From: Piper betle
Taxonomy: Eukaryota > Streptophyta > Magnoliopsida > Piperales > Piperaceae
Direction: 5' to 3'
NCBI GenBank assembly: GCA_033002965.1
Contig: JAURVB010014150.1
Coordinates: forward strand, 1-64,000
Length of the DNA stretch: 64,000 nucleotides
Part shown: in pieces, positions 23,150 through 35,856 of the stretch
How the letters are laid out: the number at the start of each line of letters is the position of its first letter
Numbering within the stretch: the first letter of the stretch is position 1
The notes under the pieces: generated by a model
Seen by the model: only the letters and a program-made list of their open reading frames with translations
The model's database searches: none
Told to the model about the DNA's origin: nothing
Position numbers and translations under genes: made by a program

Positions 23150-26100
23150 TGGCGTAACGTAAGATAGCGCTTTGGGAAGTGCTGAAAAAGTGCGTCACAG
23201 TGTTGTGCAGTAGTAAGGTGGAAGTGATTTAACACCTCATACATTTCTGCCTACATTCATTAAAAACCATATCTACAATGGCTGGCTTTGCCATTTTCGG
23301 GACGTTTGGTGTGCAGATGTGGTTTCCTTGTGGCACGAGTGTGTGGCTACTATCTGAGTCTAGCAGTGACACCTACCTCATGAAGGGATTCCGTGTAAGA
23401 TTTTTCAATATAATCTTACATTTAATATTTATTAGGATAATATCTTATTTATAAATAAGAATAAATTATAAATCTTCAATTTTATTAACCTCTTTAAAAA
23501 AAATAACTTAATTTATTAGTTTATAATAGTACATAGTAACATGTTCTATGTTAGATGGTGGGTTATATTAGACTACAAATGTTGGCTAGGCTGCTGGTCA
23601 AAGGCCAAAGAGGGTCAAGTGTAAGAATTTTAAAGAAGGCCAAGTGTAATAATTTTAAAGAGGGCCAAGTGTAAGAATTTTAGAGATGAAATTTTATAAG
23701 ATGAGTGAATTGTGAAATCCCTCAAGTTAGTCACACATTTAACACTTATTAGAATAAAATTCTATTTATAAGTGAAAATATATTATAGATTTTTAAATTC
23801 GTTAACTACTTTTTAAAAAAGACTTAGGTCATTAATTTATATTTTGGGCTGAATTATTACATTCCTAAACCTTGTTGAAGCAAAGTTGATCTTTTGATTA
23901 TGTTTAGCAATTTGATTAATTTGTAGTGGTTGATTATTGTAGTATTGTTGTGTCGATAATTCAAAATTTCTTTGTTTATTTTTTTAAAGATTTTGTGCTC
24001 TCTCGTTTAGCCTATATCTGTTAAACAAAGATCAATATTTTTATATTTTAATGATATTTTATTTGTATAATCATATAAAAGTGTAGATCTTGGTGTACTA
24101 ATTTCAGTCATTTGTAATACATTACAAGAAAACAAGACGTCGACATCGAGAAAAGCGTCCGATCATGCATGAAGTTTCATTTGATGCGTATTTTATATTT
24201 GGCTGACTAATACTTTAAACCCTTTACACCATTCTAAATTTTGTTGATTTTCTCGTTCTTTTGAAAAATTAAATTAAATTATAAAAGGATTTTTTACTAT
24301 TTTCTTTTAAAGGCTTTCCTGCAATAAAAAAGACAAATCTAATTTCAAATTGCAACTTGCATTATATATAATATTTCGCTAATCTCTTCATAGTTTAAAG
24401 CAAGTAATTATGAGTCACAAATTAACCATTCTAGCAAATTTAGGATAGTTTCCTTTTTTTTAGGGATTAATACATAAGAGATTGTTGGCACACACAAAAA
24501 GTTCTGATCTTTTGCATATGCATGAAAGTCCTGCATTATTGGGGAGTCATAAAACAATCTGATGTGATCTATACATGACCTTGTCCTAAATCATGTCATG
24601 TATTTGTCATATAACATAAACCATGTAAGTGTTAACTCAATTGGGTAATGTGTTTGGCCACAAAAGGGTTGTTCAAGGACTTGTATTTTTAGCTCAAGTC
24701 AACTATAAGGTCTTATAACTAGTAAGTCTTAGTCATTTTATCTGAAAAATAAAATAGAAAGGGTTATGACCACCTCTTTAAAAGCCCACAACAATGTTGT
24801 ATCAAGTATATTCTCATCAAATGAGAGGCAAAAAATAATTCCACTTTTTATTTTCTAGGAGTTAAAAATAATAAAAGGAAAGTATAATGATATAATTGTA
24901 ATAAATATATATAACCAAGAGCAAGCTAATTCAGTGCTTGTAGAGCTCTATTTCTTTGTAGGTTTCAATTTCTATTTAGATGGCCAAAAATTATTGACAA
25001 TCATCTTTTACCAGGTTACAAACTAGTCAGTGAATAATCAATGCATGTATACTCTGACTTTGCTTCATTTTTTCCAAAATCAATTTTCTGTATGGAAAAT
25101 AATTAATTGTAAGGTCTTACAATTAATTAGTATGATTGTAAGACATAATGAACAACTAGATATGTGTGGCTGATAGCACTTGTTATTGAAATTTTAAATA
25201 GTCGTAAAGGATTTGTCATGAATATTTGTAGTTTGTTTACCACCAATTGGTTCTTTGAAACATATTCACTCTAAGATTTTATGGTAAATTAGCCCTCTTT
25301 ATTCGTGGTTATATATGACAAGGCTCTGTGATTGACTTGATTTAACTTTTTGAGCATGCAATCAATGCATTTAAAACCTTATACTTCTTTTTATGCTTTA
25401 TTTTAAATAAGATTTGAAATTGTAGTTTTAAAATTTTTCCTAATTCAAAAAACTTTCTAAGTCAACTAAACTCCGTGCCTTGTCTAGTCAAACTCCGTGG
25501 ATGATTTCATAGTAACTAATTTAATTATTGACTCCCAGAGTAGAGTAGTATCATGAAAGTAATCAAAACATATTATTATTTTTAGATTAATTAAATTAAT
25601 ATTTTAAAGTAATGTAAATTATATATTTATTAATTTCAGGTATCAAAAGAGTAAAGACTGACTTGAAATTAAAAGTAAGAGAATCAGCCAATCAAAATAC
25701 AATTTTTTTAAAAAAATATAATAAAAATATCTCTTGCATAAAATCATAAGTTTGAATCTCACTAACTTTAGTTTCTTAAAAAAATAATAAAAATATATTT
25801 TAGGGTAAAAGGCCACAGAATTCGAACTTAGTTAACTTCAACTTCTAACTTCCTACTAATAAGAGTTTATTTATAAAATTAAAATTTATCTGCTATAAGT
25901 CGCATATGATGCAACATCTTACTTAGTTTTTATTAATTTCATATATTTTTTATTTATATAATTAAAAAATTAATATAAATGGTTTTGAGTCAATTTCACT
26001 CTATAATATTTTGAGTTGAGTTCGGCTTTTGATTTTTTAAACTATGTTTGAAGTTAAATTAAATGATATATACATCTATCAATGACAAATTCTATCAGTT

Positions 26101-26340
26101 TTCTTTGCATTTATCGCTTTTCTTTTTGCCTTTTACATCATTCCTAATCACCTTGAAGTTGACTCCATCTTATGAGTTTTTATAAGATTTTCTAACTATT
26201 TTTTACATCATTTTAAGTTTCATTAAATTAATAAAATAGAATTTAATTCCATGTTATGGTGTACCTGGCTCAAAGCTTCCTCCTTCACCATATTTCCAGA
26301 GTTTTTTCAAATAAATATTGCAAAAATAAATGATAAATAA
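23150..26340. other. AT-rich intergenic region, nothing recognised
   Basis: No ORF of note and no transposon ends were found. Two related AT-rich segments (about 23385-23520 and 23690-23860) share TTTAACACTTATTAGAATAA-like wording and look like decayed copies of one repeat. A 25-bp tandem repeat between them is listed separately. Confidence 0.5.
23607..23681. repeat. Three tandem copies of a 25-bp unit
   Basis: Units at 23607-23631, 23632-23656 and 23657-23681, of the form AAAGAGGGCCAAGTGTAAGA followed by ATTTT, differ from each other at only a few positions. Confidence 0.92.
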
Positions 26341-26728
26341 TAATAATAATAATAACTCATATTTTACTCTATACCGACTGAGGTGGCACTGTCAGACACT
26401 GCCACCTGGTGCGAACGTCGCGAATTATACTCAGCTACAATCGAGCGTAGCCGACCGGCAGGAGATGGAGAACCGGACAAAACCCGGGCAGTGTCGGCAC
26501 AGAGATCCGCTTAAGCGCGGGGCCCACGCGGCCGACACGAAGCGGGGGGTTACTTCACTCGCTAAAAAGTCTTGGACTGTGGGGCCCACTCCACCTCCCC
26601 TCCTGCCCTTTGGGATCCCGACAAATCCCCCTTCCTTTGGACAAATCTTGGGTTCCCATAGAAAAATTTCAGATTGGGGACAACATGTTCTTACCCTAGT
26701 TGATGTGGTAAAAAAACCATATACATGA
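26340..26728. other. Isolated GC-richer island with palindrome, function unknown
   Basis: About 330 bp of clearly higher GC within AT-rich surroundings. It opens with a (TAA)n run (26330-26355) and a near-perfect 12-bp inverted repeat (26382-26393 and 26395-26406), and contains two GGGGCCCAC-type words near 26519 and 26581. The latter resemble plant site II (TGGGCC) promoter elements. ORFs on both strands (132 and 136 codons) overlap fully and look like no known protein. It could be a promoter island, a MITE-like insertion or a gene relic. Confidence 0.35.
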
Positions 26729-26729
26729 A

Positions 26730-28134
26730 AATGTTGGATTAAATAGTTTTGTGGGTTGAAACATATTGATTGAGTACTACTACTCACATGCAATTGGCTG
26801 AAATTATTTTGCTTTGTGATCAACAGTGATCCCAGGATCAAAGTTGGTCGGTGGATGTCGACACTAGTTTGTCTGTTGTTCTATAAAAAAATAAAAAAAG
26901 AAAGATTTTTTTTTTTGGTAAGCTAAGCATTTCTAATAATGTAACGTTTTGTGTTGAAAAATACGAATTGCATAAATAATGATGATCACTGTGATCACTT
27001 TTTTACGTTTGCCGGGTAGAGTACTGAATGATTGTAGTAAATATAAAAAAAATGTTACAAAAGAATGCTGAAAAATAAAGAATTTAAGACCTTATGTTAG
27101 AATGCAATATTATTGATCGTTTGCCACTCCTTAGCCACGGTTTTCCCGATGCAAAATTTTTCACGAGCTGTAATCCATGGTAAAATTAATTTGCTGCGCC
27201 TTTTTCAGCGTCTGCTATTTTCCCGTTGTAAAATCCGAATCTAAAAGTATTAGTATCGGGTTCAATATTAGTTTTACTCTTTTAGACGATGCTAAAACCA
27301 ATTTTCAAGTATAGTAAGAAATCTTTATCCTGAATGCTCTTCATATCAGAATTCTAGAAAAGATAATTGATGGAACATGAAGTGACATAAAATCATCCTC
27401 ACGTCCTCAGTCATTTGGTGCTATTGACAAGAACATAACTCAAACTTCCTGTTTGTTTAAACTTACAAGTATAATATCATTTGATTAAATGGAAAATGAT
27501 GTGAGAACTAGAGCATGCAAACTATAATAAAAAAACCAAAAAGAGGAATCACAATATTGTGCTGCTTTGTTTGTTTTTGAAAGCTTCCAAGCTGCTTCAG
27601 TTGATTGGATGTGGACTGAAAAACAAAGACCACCCACAAACTACATCAACTACAGAACAAACATGAATCATAAAACAAATTGGAATTCAATTCAATCCAC
27701 ATCTGATGTGGGTATATCTCTTGATTGAATAGAAAAAACTGTGAGTTGTTAAAAAAATGAGAGACAGGCATCACCCATATCATATCAAGAAAGGTTAGAA
27801 GGATGCCCTACCGACACTTTCCTATATCCTAAGATATTATTCATGTCAAATTCTATTTTTTAACTTGGAAAAGGCTATGATTTTACTAAGTGTACAGTGA
27901 TAGTCAGCTCTCTTCCACAGCTCTTTTGTTGTGAAACAATCAATGTTTTTTAAGGAGAATAGTTGGTCTTGTGCCCTATGATCAATACTTATGCTATCCT
28001 GGTGTACCAATATGTCATGGAAGTCATGACCTACACAGCTTGAGCATTGACAAATCTAGCTACCAACTTGGGATGAAAAAGCCTCCAGGTCACATGTACT
28101 AAGTACCTTCTACTTGATGGGAAGGCCTTAATGT

Positions 28135-28138
<4 letters not shown>
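26730..28138. other. AT-rich spacer, no gene recognised
   Basis: No coding sequence seen. A stretch at about 27115-27310 has balanced composition and short repeated words that could be a decayed DNA transposon, but no termini could be defined. Confidence 0.4.

Positions 28139-28139
<1 letters not shown>

Positions 28140-28177
<38 letters not shown>
28140..28177. repeat. (TA)n microsatellite
   Basis: About 19 consecutive TA dinucleotides. Confidence 0.97.
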
Positions 28178-28179
<2 letters not shown>

Positions 28180-28180
<1 letters not shown>

Positions 28181-31014
28181 GAACTAAGGTGTCTTGTTTA
28201 TTTTTTGTAGCCCCCATCATGAGTGGAAGATAGAAACGAGGGAGGAGGTTTCAGCAAAAATTTCAAATTTTTTTACAAAATTCACGAAAATATGGATTTG
28301 AGTGTAATCTGATCGGCGGCTATCACCACCGTAACCTCTTCCTACCGGAGGAGATTTGGCCCGTGAAATATAAGAAATATGAAACAATTAATTAATTTCA
28401 CGGTTGATTAGGACTTGAATAAAGTAAATAATATGTCAAATCGAAGAGCACAAGAATTTAACATATTTAATATTATCCATGCTTCTCAAAGTTTGATTAG
28501 AATTTTCGCTAGTAATAGTCATCCTCCTTTCAAATTGGGTAGCTAGAACAATGTGATTCATTTTTACATATATTGAGAGGTCGGATACTTAAATATTTTT
28601 CATTATAGTATTTTTCTTACAAACAAATGTATGTAACATAATAAAGTCATTCTATAATAGTGTTGAGTCGCATTTTAATTTGATTGAATTAGTTAAACAA
28701 GTAAAATTTGATTGCCAGCACAAAAAACTGAACCGGATTGATTGAGTGGCATCAATAGTTTGAGAAAAAGCAAGAAATATATATACGTACAACATGAGTG
28801 TCATAATTTTCTTTTAATGAGTAAAATTTTGTTTTCTTTATATATAAGTTAGCCTGTGGTCATCATATTGACTTAACATTCAATACATCAAATTGTCTGT
28901 TATATATGTGGCAGTACTACAAGTTCTTTTTTCTTAAATACGACTACAAGTTGCAACAAATTGTATATATAATATACACCTTTAGTCATCAATTCCTGCC
29001 CATAAAAATCAGACCTTTCTTTTCCTACATAAATGCAACATGGTTTGAACTGTGGATCAATGCAGCCACGATTGATCAATGAAGCTGATAATGCTACAAA
29101 CATGATCAAGTTAAACCAAAAGATCACTCATCGGCAGTAAATTTTGACAAGACAAAAAATATGAAAGGCATATAAAGAATACATATCTCAAAATTAACTC
29201 TTAAGTATGGAGAATATACATAATGTACAAACTCCCAATCTGTCCTTTAAAACGGTAGATTCTTAAATACCCATTGACTAATACTTGAAAATAAGCATTT
29301 TGAGCTCAATTCAACTAGAAATATTCTTCATTCTAATGAGCAAGGTGGAAGAAGCTTCCTCCCTTCAGCTCATCCAACCATTCGCATGCACCAAATGTTT
29401 GCAAGCCCCACCGTTTGGCAGCAAGCACCTCAACACTTTCTCCTGGTTATGAATAAATGAATTGATCATAGCTAACATGAATGATGATGAGAAGCTTACA
29501 AATTATGACAAGTATCAGTGAAGATTGGCGGGTGATATTGATACTTGTCAATATGTAGCTGGGCTGGCACTATTTGTTCATATAATTTCATGAAAAAACC
29601 AAAACCGCATAAATTAGTTAACAGCATTGGGTGTGGTGGGTATTCTTCAATCATATAAATATATAATGTTTGATGTCAGGAATACAAAAGAGTGGTCCTT
29701 GGAGAGGTTGGGTGGAATTATTGTGACTTGAAGAGGGGCCTTTGCTAGATTAAGAAGGATGCAGTATTAGTTGTTGTGCATGTCTTCATTTGATGATCAA
29801 GCAATGGTCATGCTGGCATTTCATGTTATTTTTTCTTTCAATGGTTTGGTTGGTCATTATTCATTTAGGATGCATTATATTCTTCATTTCAACATGATCA
29901 TTACATGTAATATTTGAATGGTAGATTAAACACTAATTTAAGTTTAGTTTCAGTCAATTGTAAAGTTTGAATTAAGAACATATTTAATGTTGTTAATTAG
30001 ATTTTGTAACAATGTAGTCCAAATACAAATTGAATGGGCTTAAGTCATGTCTTCAACTGGTTAAATAAAGTTAAAGATCTATAAACCATCTTTTCTAATA
30101 AATCGGATCTTGCCTTTGGTTGGGATATCACATACCCATCTAAAGAAATTTTCTTTGTCATAATTCTTATTCTTGGCCAACATTCTAATACTATGTATCA
30201 TGAATTAATATGAATTAACATAGGTAGATTGCTCGTGTGTTTAGCTATATAGACCACAATCCACACAATATGTCAAGTTAAATTAGTCTTGAGAAGTTAT
30301 AAGCTTTGGAGGATGAAGCTAGTCAGGGCCATACGAGAGAGATAAGGCTAAGAAGCAAACAAGTCTCAAAAGAAAATAGGTACTTTCAACTCATTTTGCA
30401 TTTCAATGGTTGGCCTTTGTGTTGAAAAGACATAGCATGTACATGATTGTAGCAAGCAGCTTGAGTGTTCATCCATCATTCTTAAAGATGAAGATGATCT
30501 GCATTTCTCTCATGGGTCACTTTGGTCCCATCTCTTTCTAACCAGGCATGTTCTAGCAATATTGGAGGGATCAGGGATATTGAATGGACAAAACCTGGTT
30601 TCCATATTTTCAATCTGATCATGACCAATACATTTTTTCTTTCTTATCTTTATTAATTTATTTATTCATCTTTTTTTGGAGGAAAGGAGATTTTGTTGTG
30701 CTTACGGACTACAGTTGAAATGAAACAGCTATAGAATAATGTTATTGTTGTCTATTAATATCATCTTTGCCAGAGATATAAAACATAAAGAGTAGCTTGC
30801 CATATTGTTTTGTCTATGCATGCATGGTTTTTTATCTTATGTGTTGGACATTATTTTTATTAGACACCCACTATTTAAAGAGAATTCCCAAATTCTTTAG
30901 ATTTTTTCTATTTAAAAAGATAATTTTAATTAAACCCTAATTATTATTTGTATATATATCTCTTATTTATGGTAGAAGTCCATATTGAGGAAGATACATT
31001 CATGAAAGGAGCCT

Positions 31015-31015
<1 letters not shown>
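28180..31015. other. AT-rich spacer with two exon-like blocks on the minus strand
   Basis: Mostly featureless. On the minus strand, 29000-29100 is a block preceded by TTTGTAG and followed by a GGCAG-type boundary (reading INRGCIDPQFKPCCIYVGKE), and about 29345-29445 is another preceded by an AACCAG-like acceptor. Both have higher GC than the flanks. I do not recognise a protein and no gene model can be built. Confidence 0.3.

Positions 31016-31016
<1 letters not shown>

Positions 31017-31047
<31 letters not shown>
31017..31047. repeat. (TA)n microsatellite
   Basis: About 15 TA dinucleotides, followed by a short CACACACA run, about 65 bp before the LTR that starts at 31111. Confidence 0.95.
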
Positions 31048-31057
<10 letters not shown>

Positions 31058-33452
31058 TATGTGAGTTACATTCCACTATATTAGGGAGGACATGGAAGAA
31101 GCAATGAAGATATAAAAGCTATGACTCGAATCAGAGTTTTACATTAGTGAATCAATTGATTCAATCTGTCAATTCGAGTAGAATCAGTTTCATAGAATTG
31201 TGTACTTAGTCGATGCTAGCTATGAGTTATAAGCGATGTGGGTCAAGTGTATCTAAATATATGATGATAACGTTAGAAAGATGATAAGAAATGAGTTATC
31301 AAAGTATTTGATAGTATGTAGTATATTTTTTTGTATTTGATCGTAAAATTATTTTTATGTCGAATAACATATTAGGACGCGTTATAAGGCAGTTTGGGTG
31401 GGTTATTAGTTATAGAACATGTTATTGTGATGTATTATATTTTTGGGATTTCCTCCTATTTTTCTAGATTTTTTAGAATTTATTATGAGCTAGTTATTAT
31501 TTTTGACTTGAGTTAGAGTCGAGTTAAGTTTTATTCACGAAACTGCCACCGAATTTCACCCCGACAATCACCCTGATTCACGTCATCGATGACCCCTTCA
31601 TCTGCCGCACCGCTGTCGATCGATGCCCCCAAGCCCTCCAGAGTGTTGCAGTGTCGCCCCTAACCATCCCGATTGCCGCTTGGTCTCCACAATGCATGGG
31701 AGGCGCATCGTGTTGTCGACACCACCCCTTTCGACCCCCATCCATTTCCCCCATACCCAGTGCCGCCGTCGAAGCCGACCGACCCCACCTGACTCGTCGC
31801 CCCCACCAACGATCATCGCCACTATTGTCGTTCTCGCCGCCACCACCATTGGGTCAAGCTTGTTGAGTTGGTGCTGACCCATAACCTCGATTGCATCGTG
31901 GGAAAATCACTGGAAAATAGTCGAAAAATTGGATTCACTAAAATTCGCCGGATCTTCTGCCAAATTCATCCAGCCAAACCTAATCGAACTTCGGATGCCA
32001 TCGGGCGTTGAATTCGAGTCTCAAGCCACGCACGAAACCCTCTCCATTACCAATTGCCAATGACGTGGGGTATAATTAACTTCAACTTAATTTATTAAAG
32101 GTGATAATTATTAACACAACATACTAGGATTCATGAATTGTTGTATTAACTATTTTATTGTAATAATAATATAAATTGCTTGATTGAATTGTATTAAAAT
32201 GAAGGATAAGGAACTAATTAGGTAAATTAAGCATCGTAATCTAATGCAATGTAGCATAGTAAATCTTATATGGATTAATGTATGGTTGATGTGAGTATGA
32301 TTGATGTGTGTATGCTATAAGATGTGTGAGACTAGGTACGTGGACACGATTAAAGTTTGCTAGCCAAGTTCTGTTTAAGACTCACTTCTGGTTTAACTTC
32401 TATACTTAAGCTTGTTTTATTTTAACAGGTAAGTAGACGTGTCGAGTGGTGGATTTATTGTATCTCACTCCACACGAGCCATCTAGTCGTAGAAAACTTT
32501 TGGATTAATAACCCTCAAGGATGAGATCCCTCGGGTTTATTTTCAAAATGTAGATCCAGCTCACGATGCCTTCAAGCCTATTATATTGAAATCCTTACCC
32601 ATACCTATGTGCATGTAGTTTTCGCGTTTTCAATGAGATGTGAGACGAGGGAAAACTGACGGTTGTGTCTTCAAATAGTGCATGTATTTGTTAAAGTGGC
32701 ATTTGAAATTGGCAAGCGTCCATTCCATTCCTGAGGGATCCTGATAATTATACCTTTGAGTTCCTCAAACCCGAAGAAGTGTGGAGGTTTATGAGTACTA
32801 CTATACAGCGCATGTCTAAAATTGTGGTTTCAAGGGGTATTAAAGGCGCACGCCTGAGAGTACTCAGCCTCTGTACTCACAGCCAGGAGTGATACGGAAG
32901 ATGTAGAGGGTTGAAAGGAAAGAAAATAATTTTCCCGTGCAAGGGATAGTTTAAAGTGGCCAATGAATAAGGATGAGATAGAAAAAGGATGCTGTCGCGC
33001 GAGTTCTATAACTCCTAGTTATTGCTCTTATGAGAGTTCTATGATGAAGAGTAATGATGTTTTCATTCAATAGGACGGTCAGCTCTCCTTGTTAGTTTGT
33101 TATTAGTTATTCCTGGATCGGTAACGATCGTTACTAACATCTTTTTATTATCTTTGTAGGTGAGAACTGAGAAGAATGAGCATTGTCGAGACTGCAAAGG
33201 AGCAACACTAAAATCACGCATACATGTACGAGTGTAATTGGTGATGATGATATGTGTTGAACTATGTGGATGATGAAATTTGAATGCTATTTTGTGAACT
33301 TATTATAAATATTTTGTAGGTGAATGAAATTGAGAATGGAAATAAATAGGGTGAGCTATGGAGTTTAGACTCAGCTCATATGATGGGGAAAATAATGATA
33401 ACTAGAATGTGAAGAAAGTGTTGTGTTTGAACTGTGTTTTTGATGCTTATTG

Positions 33453-33480
33453 ATATATATATATATATATATATATATTA
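33453..33480. repeat. (TA)n microsatellite inside the LTR
   Basis: About 13 TA dinucleotides within the 31111-35055 LTR. The corresponding place in sister LTRs has only a short TATATA run. Confidence 0.9.
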
Positions 33481-33710
33481 TTTGTTATTGATATGGTAGT
33501 CCCTATTGTACTTTTAGGGAAGACTTTATTCGTTTTATTTTAAAAATAGCTATTTCTTTTAAATTTTTTTGTTTGGTTTGGTTTGTTTTGTACTTGATTG
33601 CATATCATAGCATGCATTTAGGACAGCGATAAAACCGACACATCCCATTCATGTTTTGCATGTTGAACCACCATCTTGAGACACCAAGGGTAGATCCAAG
33701 TTAGCTTAAC

Positions 33711-34967
33711 TGTTAAGTGTTTAATGTATATAATATTTACCCATGTTTTTAATGTGATTTTATACGTCTCAGTGATAAATATTATTAATTAAGTGATAGT
33801 TTACTTTATTTTTTAAGTTAATTAATATTTTAATAGATATGTTTAATTTTGGAGTTTAATGTATAAAAAAGTGAAAGCAAAGAAACATAGGAATTATTGG
33901 TCATGGCATTGGGCCCCACCCATTGATGGCTACAATTTATAGTGTTGATAAAGCTCGATGAGGATAGAAGTACATTGTTTTGGCTCTATTTGGGTAAGAG
34001 GATAGAAGTACATTGCTTTGGCTGTATTTGAGTAAGTTGAGGAGTTGGAAACTTAAATGAACATCATAATTAATTAGATTACATCGAGTAGTTATATCCT
34101 TCCTCGAATTTTTGTATCACCTAGGTATCTCATCTTCTATATAAATGGGTGGTCATTTGTTGTTTGAGAGAGGGAGGGCAGGGGAGAACTCTTGGCTTAG
34201 AAGTAGTTCTAGTTTTTGTAATTCTTTTCCTTTCATAATGAGAAATAGTTTCTTCTTTATAAGGCTTTCTATTTTTATTATAGAGTAATCATTTATTTCG
34301 TTCTAGAGAAGAATGGAACTTAACATGGTTTAATTGAATTCATTTCAAACTCTTACTCTTTTATTCAATTTGATTATTTGAATTATTATGTTCTTAATGG
34401 TAAGAGTAGACTGATCACTTATTACTTAGATCTATTAAACGGTTTAATTAGGATTTCCGAGTTAGAGAAATCAGTTAGATTAGTCATTGATAATTCTTCA
34501 TATGACGAGTCTTTTGACTTGTTTGTTGTTGTGGTCCGGAAATACACAACATCGTATATAATTGTAAGACAAATTTTAGTGTGTTATTTTGTTGATTAAT
34601 CAATTATCACCGGGAGGTAGAAATTGAGACAAAATAATAGATGCATGAAGGAGCAGGAGCCACCATGTCATATAATTCTCCTTGATCGGCAATTTGAGAG
34701 AATAAAAGATTAGAGTAAGATGTGATGAAATATTAAATTCATGTTAAGGGAAATTTGACTCTAGAACGAGCTTTATCATTAGAACTTTTTCTTTAATTTA
34801 AAGTTATTGCTTAGATTTAATTAAGTCGATTGTTTTTGTTTTACTCTTAATTTCATTTTTTAAATTAATTTAAGAAAATTTATTTCTCTGTTGGACGATA
34901 CTCAAATTCATCCTTCTATTATTTGTTTCAACCATATATATTTACATGTTATTGAGTTATTCAAACA
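33711..34967 (+). mobile_element. Solo LTR (1257 bp) of a different element, nested in an LTR
   Basis: It begins TGTTAAGTG and ends TTCAAACA (TG...CA). It is flanked by the 5-bp direct repeat TTAAC (33706-33710 and 34968-34972). The uninterrupted sister LTR reads straight through GCTTAACCGAACCC at this spot, so the insertion is precise. Inside are a likely TATA box (TCTATATAAATGGG, about 34135) and a short direct repeat (AGAAGTACATTG..., about 33967 and 34006). No PBS, ORF or second LTR is present, so it is a solo LTR. Orientation is inferred from the TATA box; Copia type is a guess from its size. Confidence 0.88.
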
Positions 34968-35239
34968 TTAACCAAATCAAGTAGATTAGTGAAGGATTTG
35001 GTCGCCGGTAACATTTTCGGATTGGTTCACGGGTGAACCAAAACGAGGTGTTACATAGTAGTATCAAAGCTAACTCTTGGTTGATTAAGATGATAGGTGA
35101 TTACATGTTACATGTGTATGAAAGCTATTCCGAGCTATGCCGATAGGTATTTTTTCTGTCTTAATGTTTTTCTTTGCAAATTTTTTACCAAACAGTGGTG
35201 TTATAGGGTGATCAGATTAGAGCAGGTAGTACTAGTAGG

Positions 35240-35690
35240 ATGGTGAAATAGACTCGTAGGACATAGATTAGGGCCCTATCCCCTTCATTGCCCAGACAAG
35301 ACAATCCTAGCCATGGTCACAGTGACACAACCTTTAGTGGACTGAGGACCACTGTGCCACCAGAAGAGACCAGTGTGCCAATTTAGTTAGTTGACGTAGT
35401 GAAAGCCGTCACCGAGATAGTCACCGTGACAGTCACCATAGCATAAATAGTCGACATGAGAGGGATGCAGCGATTGCTAGATTAGTTGAAGTATAGATAC
35501 AGATGCAGCAAAACCAAGAGGAATTTAAGAGAGAACTTAGGCAGATAACCCTTTTGGTACCCAGAGCTAAGAAGAGACTGACAATAGATGAAGAGGTACG
35601 AAGAGAGTTAGCAACAAAAGGCTACTCCAACAAAAACTCCCCTACTTGTCCCATTTCAGGCAAGAAAGAAATGGGATGTCAGTGACTAAT
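35240..35690 (+). pseudogene. Degenerate gag N-terminus of the gypsy-like element
   Basis: From the ATG at 35240 the frame reads a basic start (TRRT), then LSPSLPRQDNPSHGHSDTTF and TTVPPEETSVP, broken by several TAG/TGA codons. A second open piece (35503-35685) is charged and lysine-rich (NQEEFKRELRQITLL). Position after LTR and PBS is the main reason to call it gag. It is clearly non-functional. Confidence 0.5.
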
Positions 35691-35856
35691 CCAATATAAT
35701 GCATGTTAGGTTTGTGTATATGCACATAGTAGTCCCTGCTCCTCCGTCCAGGCTGGCATATCAGATTCTGAATCATCACCTTCATATATAATAAAAATCA
35801 TTATTAACGAGTCATCACTTACATATATAATAAAAATTGTCAGTAATGAGTGTTAG

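Larger units (their letters stand above)
31111..35700 (+). mobile_element. Ty3/gypsy-like element: 5' LTR, PBS and gag start
   Basis: The LTR runs from 31111 (TATAAAAGCTATGACTCG, matching TGTAAAACCCGTGACTCG in sister copies) to 35055 (GGTGTTACA). After removing a 1257-bp insertion at 33711-34967 and its 5-bp duplication it is about 2.7 kb. Immediately after it, TAGTATCAAAGC resembles the primer-binding site TGGTATCAGAGC for initiator Met tRNA, so this is a 5' LTR with internal leader. A degenerate gag start follows at 35240. The element ends near 35700, where a reversed LTR of the same family begins. Long LTRs with a Met PBS suit the Del/Tekay type; no pol is present to prove it. Confidence 0.8.

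Noticed and set aside
23607..23681. Short direct repeats considered as a CRISPR array
   Set aside because: The units are contiguous with no spacers, the genome is eukaryotic and there are no cas genes.
27115..27310. Possible CACTA or other DNA transposon
   Set aside because: No terminal inverted repeats or target duplication could be defined.
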